From the NCBI GenBank assembly GCA_022376465.1, contig JACDTU010000004.1, forward strand, positions 1,736,001-1,800,000: a DNA stretch of 64,000 bases. Reading direction: 5' to 3'. The stretch comes from Cubamyces lactineus. Taxonomy: Eukaryota; Basidiomycota; Agaricomycetes; Polyporales; Polyporaceae. Below, piece after piece: positions 44,958 to 56,366 of the stretch (positions are counted from its first letter, which is position 1; the number at the start of each line of letters is the position of its first letter). The notes under the pieces were generated by a model. That model ran no database searches. It was not told where the DNA came from and was given only the letters and a program-made list of their open reading frames with translations. The position numbers and the translations under genes were made by a program.

Positions 44958-45896
44958 GCCAGAAGAGGGACGAGAAGAGACAGATATAGCGCAGAAACGA
45001 CCGGAAGCCCTCAGAGAGTGGTGGTGGTAATACAGAAGGAAAGTTGATACGGGGGCGATGCGCGTCCATCTGGGGGAGATGCGCACATAAACTCTGTGGA
45101 CTGTGCGCGTGCTGCCTTGGGAACTTCGGGGTGCATTGCCCACTCACGCCCAGGCTCGAACGGGGATAGGGGCTTGGGCCAATCTGACAATTGAGCGGCG
45201 CAGGGGCAAATGCATCAGATTCAGAGATGCCATCTGGAAGCCAGCGGAGGACGTAGAGCGGCACGGGACCTCCGATACATATCCACCGCAGTGTGAGTGC
45301 GGGTTCTGTGCGCCGGCGTTGCGATGGAGGCATCATGGAGCGCTGGGTCATGCACCGCACTCATAGTCTGCAGACACCAGCGGTCGATGCATGGCAAGCG
45401 TGAGACACGTTCAAATCCTGTGGTGGAACCATAAGCCCGTTGCCTTTGCATTGTACACGGTATGGACATACCTGCAACAATCTTCATTTCAAAGACGAGC
45501 TATCCCGCGGTGTGCATTCTTGCGGCGAAGGAGACCGCTGGCGGGAAAGTTGCTGTCAACACACCACAGTCTCTGTTTGAGAAGTAGGCACCACAAGGTA
45601 CCAGAACAAGAGCCACCGCATTTGGCCGAACGTGATCGTTGCGATTATGCAAGTCATCATCGTCGGATCAATCGTTTGATTGACTCCATCGACTGTAGCA
45701 GCGAGACTGCTAAACACAATCTCGACGCAGCGCTTACGAGCACAGCGGCCACAGAGCGGCTCTCCCGGTGATTGGCATCAATCGCCATGTCTCAATTCCC
45801 GCCATCGCAGAAGAGGGTAAGCAGAAATGTGTAACTGCATAGAGCGCATAGGCGAGCAACGTACTTGAGCATGCATCAAGCCTAAGTACTTAAGTA
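44958..45896. other. Intergenic, about 940 bp
   Basis: It should contain the promoter of KRE6/SKN1 copy 2 and the 3' UTR of the SNAP43-like gene. ORFs at plus 45103-45366 and plus 45391-45771 have no recognisable motif. A B-box-like string (GTTCAAATCC, 45409-45418) is present but no cloverleaf forms around it. Confidence 0.45.
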
Positions 45897-47129
45897 TCAA
45901 CAAGAAGCGACGTCCATCCCTGCACCGTCGAGCAATCTCAGAATACCGCCCGATGCGCCAGTTCCACTGGCCTGACGCAACTCCTCCACCGCCTTCTCTA
46001 CGCGCGCCAGCCCCGTCTTTTCACCCCCTTCGCCGCCTACTTCTAACCCTTTTTCGGCGGCCATCTCGTCAATTTGTTTGAGACGCGCCAGAACAGCTTC
46101 ATTTGAGCGCCGTAGCGCATCGGTCTGGGGTCCATCAGGAGCATCTGAGTACACGGCCGCCAGAAGCTCGTTTTTGTGCACAAAGTAATTCTCGAGCGGC
46201 CCGACGGGTGCTTGCCCAAAGAGTGTGTGCCCTACATATGTAGCCTCCGCGTCCTCCCTGACGTCGAAGGAGGAAGGCCCTTCCGGTATACCCACGTAAT
46301 TTTTGTCGACATATCGTTCGAGCGAAGCAAGGGCCTCTTTAGCCTTGCGTATCTTGTCTCGCTTTGAAGGTCGGCCTTTCTTCTTGGGAGTGCTACTTCC
46401 CGGTTCCCCAGTGACATCGGTAGTCGAGGCGACCTGGTGGTCCATAGCAAATACCTCGCGGGGCAACACGCTCGGGTTCTGGGTATTCAGATTCGACTCC
46501 GGCAGGACGTGGAAAACTTGAGCATCCAGCATCAGACACAGGATATGTGCGACGTAGGGAGCAAGTGGTAGATGTCTAGGTTCTTTCAACGTCGATGGCA
46601 GTAGAAGCATGTCCTGGTAAATGTCTATGCATGTGTGAGTAATAGCGCAGGTAACGTGTGGCGTGCCCAGGCTTACTCGTTGGAATAGCGATGTGAGAGA
46701 TCGCGTGTATGGGTATGGTTGAAGATGACGGCTGGGTATTATGGAATGTGTGCAGTGCGAATAGTGCAACTACTCGCGTTATAGCTGGTTCTGAGCGTGC
46801 CAACCGTTCTGTGGTGGTGGACGGTGAGGTACGCATCCAAGTTCAAGTGGATTCTCCATACCAATAAAAAGTCGCTCGGTTATATTCAAGAACGCTTGAC
46901 GGGCCCTTCCGTCGTATATTCGTAGATGTAACCAACACCACCCTTGGTCTGCCCATAGCTTCTTGAAGAGGTCAAAGGGGCGTACGCTCTCGTTGTACTG
47001 CTTAGTGAACGAAGCGATCAAGGTAGAGATGTCCTCGCGCAAAGTATCCACGTAGAGAGAGGAGCTGAAGTAGCTAGGCTGAAGTGTGATCTCACCTCTC
47101 GAGGTGGACGGCTCCGGAGCGATGGACAT
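45897..47129 (-). CDS. SNAP43/SNAPC1-like protein (snRNA-activating complex subunit)
   Basis: Exons 47129-46862, 46808-46677 and 46624-45897 give 375 residues. The first 230 residues have the SNAP43 helical layout: YVDTLREDISTLIASFTKQYNES, KKLWADQGWCWLHLRIYDGRARQAF, then RVVALFALHTFHNTQPSSS and a vertebrate-like IPIHAISHIAIP segment, and PLAPYVAHILCLMLDAQVFHVLP. The C-terminal 140 residues include a basic patch (KKKGRPSKRDKIRKAKEAL), which resembles an AT-hook, and an acidic coiled region. SNAPc directs Pol II/III transcription of snRNA genes. The gene model is firm; the family name is a judgement from pattern, not alignment. Confidence 0.62.
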
Positions 47130-47395
47130 GGTTGGCCAGTAGTACTACTAGGCGCGTTACGCATAGCCGTTCAGACTTGGCAAAAAGCGCCCATACCGCA
47201 GAGCCAAATAGACGATAATAGCGCGAACGCGTTAAGTGCACGTGATGCGCAGAGGCTCAACAACTGCAGGGTCTGACGCTCGGTCCCGCCTCCGGCTCTC
47301 TCTTCTACCTCCACCACCTCTGCAGATGCTGTCGCCTGTACTCGCTTATACTTAAGTCCCCTGTCGTTGCTGGTCGCGCTTGTGTACCCCTCAAT
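47130..47395. promoter_or_regulatory. Bidirectional promoter, SNAP43-like / Ima1-like
   Basis: Divergent starts are 266 bp apart. A pyrimidine-rich tract (about 47280-47340) lies on the Ima1 side. No other motif is claimed. Confidence 0.45.
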
Positions 47396-49290
47396 ATGCC
47401 TGCAATATTCAGGCAGCCCAGTACTGTCTCCTGCTTCTTCTGCCAGTCTGTAGTCACTCCACTACCGCGGAATCCTCGCTCGTTCCGGTGTCCGCATTGC
47501 GACTGCTGGAACCGCTACGATGAATGCGGCGAGATCATCTCAGATGAACCTGCTATGCACGATGAGAATTTGAACGCACGCTCTTTCGCCAAGCGCGGTA
47601 CGTTGGCGACCAAATTCGCGCGTTGGTTGAATTGAAGCTCATATCATACATAGCTTCGCCACGCAAGGATCGGTTTCCGTCGGCGTACGGAAACGCCATA
47701 TTCTGCCATACATGTCAAACGAATCAGATGCTCATCACCAATCTGTTGTCAAATTACCTCCCTCCGCCTGGTGTATGTAACTCCTTCCGTGTACAATCCA
47801 CCTTGCTCACATGACTGCTATCCTAGGATCCCGAGTACGAGAAGCGCCTAGAATCTCTGCCTGAATATCGACAATCTGTTGAAATACGATACCCTCCTAT
47901 TTGTCCTAATTGTTTACCTGCTGTGGAGGATGAAATACGGAAACGCGACCAAATGGCCCGTGTCCGCGCGCTAGGCGGGGCGTTGAAGACTACTCGGGGG
48001 ACCGATAGCCAACGGCGCTCATCTGCCACGCAGAAGGAGAGGGACAAACTCGAGCGTGAACTGCGGGCATGGAAGTTTCGCGGCTGCTTATGGGTCGGCA
48101 GCCTTGTCTGTGCGCTTGTGGGACACTTCCTCAGTGAGTACTCAATGCTCTATGACGAGTCATCGTATTAAATCCCGGAGTAGTCGCTACATCGTACCAC
48201 CCTTTCGCGTTACCAAGCGCTCTGGTACCTACTCTGCCTGTCCTTGTCTTCGCGTCTATCTTCTGGACTGCTTGGGACCCAACGTATGCGACATTTCGCA
48301 GGTCCCAATTTCAAGGACGGGCTGTCCGCGTACACGGCAAAAAGACATACATAGTATGTAGACTTGTATAATGGGTTGACTGAGGCTGGGCTGACGCAGG
48401 CACAGTGTTTGCAACTGGCAGCGTGGGTGCTCCGTCTAAGTACTTGTGCTACCCTGGTGGTGGGGAAGTACAGACCGCACGCCGACTTCATTCACTTGTT
48501 GAATGATTCGCGGTCCCAGCACGCGCGAGCATTCTCATCTGTAATGTTATTCTGCGAGGTTGTGGTAAGCACGCCGATCCTTCCTCACACTCGAGATTTC
48601 CCGTGTAACATGCGTCAATCGCAGATCCTCATGTGGTCACATCTCGTACTCAAAGTGCAGCATCCTCCTCCAGTTAGACTGATTGATTCCAAGAGTCATC
48701 TGCGAGGGTTGTCCGCTACTCCCTCCCTGCCTTCTTCCCGTGATGTCACACCAGCAGCGCCGGAGCCTGATCTCCTGGCGTCCCTGACCCTCTCCAACAA
48801 CCCAGTTCTGGCAGCCTCCGCCCATAATCCTATCTTTGGGGTATCCTCCTTTGCCGCCGCGGGCCCTTCATCTTCACCTCCTCGAAGACCCACAAGCACG
48901 TCCCCTAGACCCTCGAACTTCGACGTCGACATGGACGACGACGATTACGATCCAGACGCTATGGATATCGACCCCTCCTCGCCGATGAAGAGGCCGGGAC
49001 GTGACGACGACGGATCGTGGCTACGTCCACAGAGATTCTTTGCTCCCGAGGAGCCCACAGGTCTGGAGAACCTCTTTGCGCGAACTATCCGTTTGGTTGA
49101 TAGCTCCGAACAAGGTTCAAGCGGGGAGCATGCATCACCCCAGGCCGGCCAACGATTGAAGGCGATAGGGAGGGGTGTTGTGCGCATGTGGCCTGTATTG
49201 GTCGGCCTATGTGTTGTTCCTGTGTGCGCTGCGGCAGCATATAGATACTGGGATGTACGAAAAAGGATGGGAATGGATATGCAATTGTGA
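47396..49290 (+). CDS. Ima1/NET5/Samp1-type inner nuclear membrane protein
   Basis: Exons 47396-47597, 47654-47772, 47827-48133, 48184-48353, 48400-48564 and 48625-49290 give 542 residues. Four CxxC pairs, CFFC (13-16), RCPHC, FCHTC and ICPNC, form the Ima1_N zinc-binding region. KFRGCLWVGSLVCALVGHFL begins the membrane part, followed by LPVLVFASIFWTAWDPTY and further helices. A Ser/Pro/Asp-rich nucleoplasmic-type stretch (SPRPSNFDVDMDDDDYDPDAMDIDPSS) precedes a final helix (VLVGLCVVPVCAAAAYRYWDV). Family members link heterochromatin or the LINC complex to the inner nuclear envelope. Acceptor choices at 47827 and 48184 were fixed by phase. Confidence 0.87.
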
Positions 49291-49554
49291 CTGCTCTAGG
49301 CTGTTCCCGTGCACATGAACCGTCACCACATTATCTCAGAGCTCGTCCATGGACACAGGCAACCTCATCTGTTTCCTGTTGATTCACTTGATGTAGCGCC
49401 TGTCAAACCGCGTTAATCCGGATGAAAGTAGATATTGGTAGGTGTAGTCTCGTGAACTGACAACACGGTGTTGGTCCATATCCGCCATAGGCAAAGCTCG
49501 TGATGTGTGCACTAATGCCGCGTCTGTTGGTATCGTTCAGCTCGAAGCGTCAAC

Positions 49555-51075
49555 TCATACGATATCACTGGCCCCTACCTTCTCCGCTCCTAGGACACGC
49601 ATCAAACTCTCGTAGACCCACAAGGCAGAGGCATTGACGGGGAACGCTCGCAGCAGAGTAGGACCTAGGCCACGGTAGTAGCCACGGAATCCACCCTCTG
49701 CGAAGATCTGACGTGCGGTCTGGGTGAAAGAAGGCTTGGGTAGATTGTGCGGGGTCGCCATCATACGGCTGTAGTAGAGCGTGAGTGCTATGAGTATCGG
49801 GAAGGAGGGAGTAGGCCCGTGCTGACTTTTTGATGTTGTCCGCGGGTATAGCCATGATCCAGTATACGAACGAGGCGAGGCCTCCTGACAGGAAGTTCGC
49901 CATTGGCGTGCTGATCTACTTCGTGTCAGTCCTACGCCCATCGCACTGGCATGAAATTGAAAGGTCGCAACGCACTGCGTATGGGGTCCCGTCGAGCTTG
50001 GAGAACCCTCGCATTAGAGCCTGGACTTCGTTTCAGCTATCTCTGCACGAATCGAGATACGTAGCTTAACAGTTACCTCGAAAGACCCAAACATCCAAAG
50101 GAAGTTGCTCCGAAATGCCAGACTTCCCGTGAAGCCCGTCCATAGTCCAAGCACGCCATGTGCCCTGACTACCTGTCGTATGCAATCTATGGGGCCCTTG
50201 TACACTCTGTCCGCTGTCGATCTTTGCAGCTGAAGCTGCAATTTGACTATATACAGCCTCGCTCAGATACGATTGATAGACACGCGGGAGTAGGTATTCA
50301 CCTTTCAACTGCTCCATGGGAGTTGCCAGCAGCGCACTGGAAATGATTAGCGATGTGAGGGCTAGGTGGTATACGCAGAGCTCTACCTTGTCCATCCCGC
50401 AAACAGACCGGCAATGCCGTGGCCTACGAGAGTCAACCGTTTGACATCTGAACCGGGAACCGGCTCGGTCATGCCCTCACGTATGAGGAAAAGGCGGTAG
50501 TTGTGTAGCGAGCCGAGTAGCAGAGAGTCTATCGCCGCCCATCCTACAGCAGGAGGGGTCGCGCCCTTGTACAGCGCAAAGATTGACTAGATTGACTGCT
50601 CAGTGAAATCGGCGCTGCATAATGAGTTGAATTCCAAACCTCGTTGCGAACTGTTTTCAGAAGACAATCGACCGCGCCCTTATATGTCCCTGGCGGAGAA
50701 CACTGCAGTCTCGTTTTGATGGTGTCGAACCTTGTACAGTCACACAGTGAGACTCAGCGGTTGGCTGCACGAGGACTGGTATTTGCGCTTGGTAAGGCCC
50801 TTTGCGTGCGAGTCCGTTGCACTCACTGCTAGAGATGGTCTGACGCACCCATGCCCCACGGCGACCTGATCGACGGATCCGAGTGGGTCAATGTTGCACA
50901 CGCACGAAGAGAATACAATCGCAATAGGGCTCTCACCTTTGTGAGGCCTGCCGTCGATCACGTTAATACCCTAGCGTATTGATACTCCTCAGTAGAAAGT
51001 CTTACCACTTCCGACACCGGCCACTGCGCCTATGAAGCGGACGTGGTTTGCCTGAGATTCTGACTCAGACCCCAT
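49555..51075 (-). CDS. Mitochondrial carrier family protein, ORT1-like (ornithine/basic amino acid)
   Basis: Ten exons (51075-51006, 50947-50937, 50865-50849, 50730-50640, 50586-50387, 50336-50302, 50246-50077, 50020-49976, 49915-49827, 49768-49555) give 313 residues, normal for the family. The three tandem carrier repeats show GFDTIKTRLQCSP, TPMEQLKVKLQLQRS and IPADNIKNRMM at their PxDxxK positions, and YKGAVDCLLKTVRNE, YKGPIDCIRQVVRAHG and GYYRGLGPTLLRAFPVNA follow. The loop GHGFDT and the R/T-specific patterns resemble ORT1/SLC25A15, so ornithine-type transport across the inner membrane is inferred. Exons 2 and 3 are microexons of 11 and 17 nt encoding GLTK and VAVGHG across their junctions. 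It is divergent from the RING-CH gene. Confidence 0.87.
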
Positions 51076-51422
51076 GGTATGTACCAACGCGGAGTAATAC
51101 CGTGGAAGACGACCGGGTAAAGTTGACGTGTTAGTTTTGGCACTGCTCGTTCAGCAATGTCCTCGGTGATTCGGGGGAACTCCTTTGGGCACCGATGTAC
51201 ACGCAGTAGAGTCAAGGTCGTTGACCGTACCTGGTGAGGCGCGCTGTGCCACAGGAAACGGCACACGCGCTATTGCCACGCCGGGCCGATTACAGTGGCG
51301 TCTATGCCGGCCAGTTGCTGGAACTTGGTGGACACAGCCTTACGCCTGGGCTTCACACGTATGTAGTTGACCACGTACACCCACCTCATTCTCTGCTGCG
51401 ACCAGATGAACTGCATACTCTA
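51076..51422. other. Divergent intergenic region, ORT1-like / RING-CH gene
   Basis: 347 bp with both promoters. A frame continuous with the RING-CH gene is open upstream of 51423, but the ATG at 51423 sits right before the RING and is preferred. Confidence 0.45.
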
Positions 51423-52379
51423 ATGTCTGACGAGCCCGAGGACAGCAAGCAATGTCGCATCTGTTTGGACGGAGAGGACCCAGATCTGGGTAGACTCATC
51501 CGACCTTGTCTGTGCAAGGGATCTATCAGTGTCAGTAGGCCTCCTCTCGACTTCGCTGACATACTGCGGTCATTAAAGCCAATCACGACAGTTCGTGCAT
51601 GTGAAGTGCCTACAAAGGTGGAGAAATACCGCGGCATCCAGGAGTGCTTTCTATGCCTGTCCACAGTGTGGATACCACTACCACTTTGCGCGTACGCGCA
51701 TAGTGGGCATAGCGACTAACCCTGGTGAGTACACGATCCATGGGTTGTGGCGTAAGCTAACATGTGTATGCGACGTGCGTCCAGTGGTCATCGCTACCCT
51801 GTCCACCTTCTTGTTCAGTGTCATCGTGTTGATGAGCTCCTTCGTCGCCACTTGGTTCTTAGGCGACGGGGGCGATGACTACTACTATTGGTCCACCGTC
51901 TATTACCCTTGGGACATCTTCCGCAGTCTGGTGCGGATGACGATCGGCTTCTTCGAAGATGACCTACTCGACGGTCCCATCGTCACACGCACACCTCGCA
52001 AACTCAGACAACCTCGGGGACCTCCGAGCTTTGCGGCCAGGCTATTCCGTCGTTTCCTACTTGGTCTACCCGTGGTCGGCGCCGGTTCCATAGCGCATAT
52101 GCTAGCCTCTTTTCCAATGCCTTACCATATAATGCGTCTCCGAGCACGCCGCATCGGCCGCCAGTCGAGAGACTTGATGGCCCTCGTCGTACTGGCACTG
52201 GTGATTGCAGGTGCTTTCAGGTGAGTCACTTTGAAGATGACGTCCTTTACATGCACATGTATCTCATTACGCGGAAACGCGTGTGTTATAGGGCATTGTT
52301 CAAAGTGTACCAGTTCACTGAACGTATGTCTAAGCGGCTGCTTCTACGCGCAGAGGACGCGATCTTGGAGGTTGGTTGA
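51423..52379 (+). CDS. RING-CH (MARCH-type) membrane E3 ubiquitin ligase
   Basis: Exons 51423-51530, 51592-52220 and 52292-52379 give 274 residues. The N-terminal RING-CH finger spans both first exons: QCRICLDGEDPD, CLCKGS, FVHVKCLQRWRNT and ACPQCGYHYHF, a C4HC3 arrangement. Two hydrophobic helices follow (VVIATLSTFLFSVIVLMSSFVATWF and a C-terminal LMALVVLALVIAGAF), with a basic loop between them. MARCH-type ligases ubiquitinate membrane proteins with E2 partners on endomembranes. The target cannot be told from sequence. Confidence 0.87.
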
Positions 52380-52931
52380 GGATCGACTGAATCTCTTGGG
52401 ACCCGAGCCATCTTGAGCATTGTAATACACATTTGGATACCTCGGAAGTGTTGTACACAACATTGTCAGCAATTGTTTTCTTTCTGAGTGATAGCTGTGG
52501 CTGTCTTGACTACTTGTTGTGTGGCACTGAGCAGTTCATTGTATGCGACGTGCTTCCCGTCGCTTCACAATTGCGAGAACCATGAAACGCCGCGCGGCCT
52601 TCCATAGCAAATAATAAGGAGAACCTGTGACCATGTGCAAGCTTCCAATATGGATATGGCCTACTGGAGGTGGCGGTCCATCGATAATCCGGGCGCATGA
52701 GCGTCAGTATAGGAGGCTGTCATGCCAGGCCTCGCGCACACACGATCATATTACGCCGCTTAGCCTCACTCGTCAACCACATATATGTTCTCCAGATCGA
52801 CCGCCTATCCTAGTCTATTGCCTGCCAGCCCCCTGCGACACGACTCATAAGATTCGCCTCTCTATTCGCGTTGCTCGTCCAGGTCCATCGCTACCGCCCG
52901 CCAAGTGTCGGCCGCTGACGCCACAGCTCTC
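52380..52931. other. Intergenic, RING-CH to RNase III
   Basis: 552 bp with no gene recognised. Open plus frames here have no motif and overlap the 5' UTR of the RNase III gene. A pyrimidine-rich stretch precedes its ATG. Confidence 0.4.
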
Positions 52932-54352
52932 ATGGCATCGTATTCCACCTTGCAGCAGTCCATCCGCGAGGCAATCAGTCGCCCCGACTTTGACGCCGCC
53001 CTCCCGCCCTTGTCAGACCAGACATGGATGCGGATCCTCAACTTCTCTTCTCAAACACACGCCGAGAACGAGAGATTGGAGTTTTTGGGAGATGCCCTCA
53101 TGTACGCCACAATTGGGCGTCAGCTCTACGCCCAGATACCCAATGGCTCTCCCCATCTTTACACGGTGCGTCGTCCCCTGTCGCCGCGCGGAACGTAGTG
53201 TGTCATGTACGAGCCTGAGATAGTGCGTGCGGGCGGCGTTGCATTCGAACAAGACGTTTGCAATGCTGGCTGAGAAGCTGGACATCATGGCAGTGAGTAG
53301 CACGGTGCTGAAGGCCCTCACGCGCAAGACGTTCGGCGAGGGTACTGCAGCACCGCACAAGTCGAGGCCGCAAATCAAGGCCACGGCTGACTTGTTTGAG
53401 ACGGTCATCGGCGCGTACTACTTGGACCACGGTTTCGAGGCGCTGTATGAGTGGGTGAAAGAGATCTATACACCATTGATCAACGCCGCGGTGCATACTT
53501 TCCATACGGGGTGAGTCACAATCCTTTACTCCGTCCAGAAACAGGGGTTAGATCGACGCGTATATAGGAAGACACACCCTGCTAAGAAGGGGTCATATCA
53601 AGATCTGCGCACATCCAAGGCGGACGGAAAGCAGGGAGCCAAGCAATTCGCGCCTGCGCCCAGCAAGGAGAGACTATTGTTAAGTCCTGTACAGCAGAGG
53701 AAACACGCTCTGCAGAAGATACAGGCCGCCCATGCAGCACGTCATAGCCCTAGTCGGAAGATCAGCATAATCGGATCGCCCAATCGTACGTACTCCATTG
53801 CAGTCGCGGGGCTCAAGGCGTTTGTTGAGTACCCCTTTACAAGTACCCGCCAAACCTATGCTTGTTCCCGCCGCCCTCCCAGCCAAACTGTCTGCCGCTG
53901 CATCTTCTAGCAAAGTTCCCGTCCAAGCAGCCCCGGTGACCAAGAAGGCCCCAATCTTCATTGACCTGACGCTTGAATCTGACCCGGAGGACGAGCGCGA
54001 GCAGCCAACTATCTTCCGGCATCCCCTCGTTACCCCACGTATCACTCGCCCATCACCCGCTGTCTCCAAGCGGAACACGCCCGTGCGTGCCAGTGCGCTA
54101 GCGGCAGTCGCGATACCTGCCGTTGACACGGGTGCTGAGTCAAATTCGGAATGGGAAGACGAGACGATGTTGGAGAACATGCTCACTGCGGAGGACTCTT
54201 TCTCTGACATGGACTGCGGCACTTCTGACGTGGAAACTCCTCCACGACCCTCGAATCTTGCGCAGTTTTTGACTCGCAATGGATTGGACGGCAGTCTGCT
54301 CGACACTGAGAGACCTCCGCTACCCCGCAGGAGTCTCTTTCTTATGCGATAA
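52932..54352 (+). CDS. Ribonuclease III domain protein with a SUMO-interacting-type motif
   Basis: Exons 52932-53165, 53224-53510, 53568-53785 and 53844-54352 give 415 residues. Residues about 35-160 are an RNase III domain: the signature HAENERLEFLGDALM and a second acidic cluster KATADLFETVIGAYYLDHGFE retain the metal-binding Glu/Asp residues, so catalysis is plausible. No dsRNA-binding domain is visible. The second half is Lys/Ser/Pro-rich and disordered and contains PIFIDLTLESDPEDE (283 onward), a classic SUMO-interacting motif followed by acids. Known relatives process rRNA or dsRNA. The start at MASYSTLQQ is the first good Met after stop-rich sequence; an upstream exon cannot be excluded. 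Confidence 0.82.
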
Positions 54353-54846
54353 TTCCACCCCCATGCCCCTGCCTGTTCTTCGGCTACTATGCTACCATAT
54401 GCTTCACCATCCGCTCTCGTCATACCTCCAGCCTATCACACCTTATGCATATCAAATCGATTCCCTGTACTTGGTGGATCAACTGTATGATACGTCTCTG
54501 CAACTTCAAGACACATGGACGCCGTTTTGCGTCAGTTCTTTCAATCCGTTTGCTGTCTCCGTGCTTTCAGCTATAGTTATTTATGATAATCACCAATACA
54601 TAAATACACGACGAAAGACATTTTTGGCTAGCCAGGTCGCAGTTTCAGCAAACGCGTCGGGAGATGGGAGATAGAGGCGCGTTGACGCGCGCACGTGCCT
54701 GTGACATACGCGTGAGGTGAAAGAACACGCGAAAGACGCGAACCGCGTTTGTTCGCATGCCAGTGGCACTCAGCTGCCTGCCACCACTTCAATTGCGACT
54801 TCTCTGACAACTTCGATAGCACCCACTACCACTACAGACGGACGAC
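54353..54846. other. Intergenic, RNase III to MAD2
   Basis: 494 bp, no gene recognised. The promoter side contains several ACGCG-type strings (for example 54651-54735) resembling cell-cycle MCB-like elements, which would suit a mitotic gene, but these are short and common. Confidence 0.4.
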
Positions 54847-55698
54847 ATGGCCCCCACCAAGCAAGCACCCACTCGCCAGGCGATCACTCTCAAAGGCTCG
54901 ACCAATCTCGTTACGGAGTTCTTCAAGTATGCTGCTAACACGTACGACGTTCCTCCGCATTTCTCTCTTTGTCGTGGCTCACATTTATGTGCACAGGATT
55001 CTTTTTCAGAGAGGTGTATACCCTGCTGACGACTTCCATATGGTGAAGAAGTACGGGCAGACCGTGCTGGTCACGCAAGATCTCGCACTAGAGAATTACC
55101 TTGACAAGTGCGTCCGTGTGTCCCTTCAGAAGGCAGTGCGCCCTGACATCAGAGATACGTTCAGGATTCTCAAACAAGTAAACCGTAAGTATATGACATG
55201 TCAGCGCGCCCGACATTGACCGAGCACAACGCGACAGAGTGGCTTCTTATGGGCACTGTGACACAGCTTGTGCTGGCCATCATCTCCAAAGACTCACGGA
55301 TACCCCTTGAGCGCTGGGTGTTCGACATCAATCTCGTGGAACAGCCCTCCGAGGGTTCACAGCCGTACGGTCCTGGTTGTAAGGCTTGGGTCGGCGATTG
55401 TACTCACGGTCTCTTTCGCAGGGCACCTGCCAAGCCCGAGGCCGAGATCCAGGCGGAAATCCGTGCCATCTTGAAGCAGATTGTCTCAACGGTGACGTTC
55501 CTGCCGGTCATCGACGAACCGACGGTGTTCAACATTCTGGCGTACACGTCAGAGTCGGCGGACATCCCGGCAAACGAGTGGGTGGACACCGACCCGCTCG
55601 CGATCGAGGCGTCGAAGAGCCAGCAGGTGAAGCTCCGAAGCTTTAGCACAGATGTGCATCGGATCGAGGCCATGGTGGCGTATCGTTACGAAGGTTAG
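54847..55698 (+). CDS. MAD2: MAD2 spindle assembly checkpoint protein (HORMA domain)
   Basis: Exons 54847-54941, 54997-55107, 55165-55184, 55238-55364 and 55422-55698 give 209 residues, the usual MAD2 size. HORMA blocks are QAITLKGSTNLVTEFFKYAANTILFQRGVYPADDF, VKKYGQTVLVT, ISKDSRIPLERWVFDINL and AEIQAEIRAILKQIVSTVTFLP. The C-terminal seat-belt region ends with KLRSFSTDVHRIEAMVAYRY. MAD2 binds Mad1 or Cdc20 to delay anaphase. Exon 3 is 20 nt (ILKQVN). The intron at 55365-55421 is 57 nt without an in-frame stop, so retention would add 19 residues between PSEGSQP and APAKPE. The spliced form fits the family. Confidence 0.94.
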
Positions 55699-56366
55699 AG
55701 ACGAAGCGGTGATGGGGACCAGGGAAGGGGATCCCGGGGCCCGGATGGGCAGGTTAATTCTCGATAATATCCGTACCCAGGCGCCGGTATACATCACGAT
55801 TGGATTCCAACACTCAGAGTCGGACCTTTGGAGGGGGAGACAGACCGGATATGTGATGGATGATGAGGCGCAACAGTTGGGGAGGGCGTGACAGAGATTC
55901 GGGTCGAGGCAATACACGCGGGGCGGGAGATGGAGGAGAAATGGCGAGACGAGCATTTGTCTGTATAAACGGCACGGCTTGGACGCTGGGGTTTGTGGTT
56001 GAGTTGCAGTTAATGGCAAGCCTGAGAGTGGTCAGACGCTGCGGCCTGGGAGGAGGGGGCAGCCACGGCGGAGAGGCGAGGACTGTGAATTCGGAATGGG
56101 AGTATCTAGGAACAGGGAGGGAGGTCATTGCCATCGCCATGCCACCCGGAGTCTGTCTGATCCTCGTCGCATGCGCCCGCGTCCGTCTGGCGCTCAACGC
56201 ACGCCTCCTCTCCCTTTTCTTCCCATCGTTTCCCCTCGCTCCGCCCTCTCGCCCTCCTCAGCTTCTCTCTCTTCAGTCTTTCCTTCCATAGTCTGGCCGG
56301 CCGGACGACGCTCGTTTCGTATCGTATTCTTTCTGGGACGGCTCGTAATCACCACACTAAGCCACA
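55699..56366. other. Intergenic, MAD2 to NoxA
   Basis: 668 bp. Plus ORF 55860-56291 and minus ORF 56019-55549 lack motifs and overlap MAD2 or each other. A long pyrimidine-rich tract (about 56200-56290) is the probable NoxA leader/promoter. Confidence 0.45.

Noticed and set aside
45370..45430. Possible tRNA around a B-box-like GTTCAAATCC
   Set aside because: A weak CACCA/TGGTG pairing exists but the enclosed length is too short for a tRNA and no anticodon stem forms.
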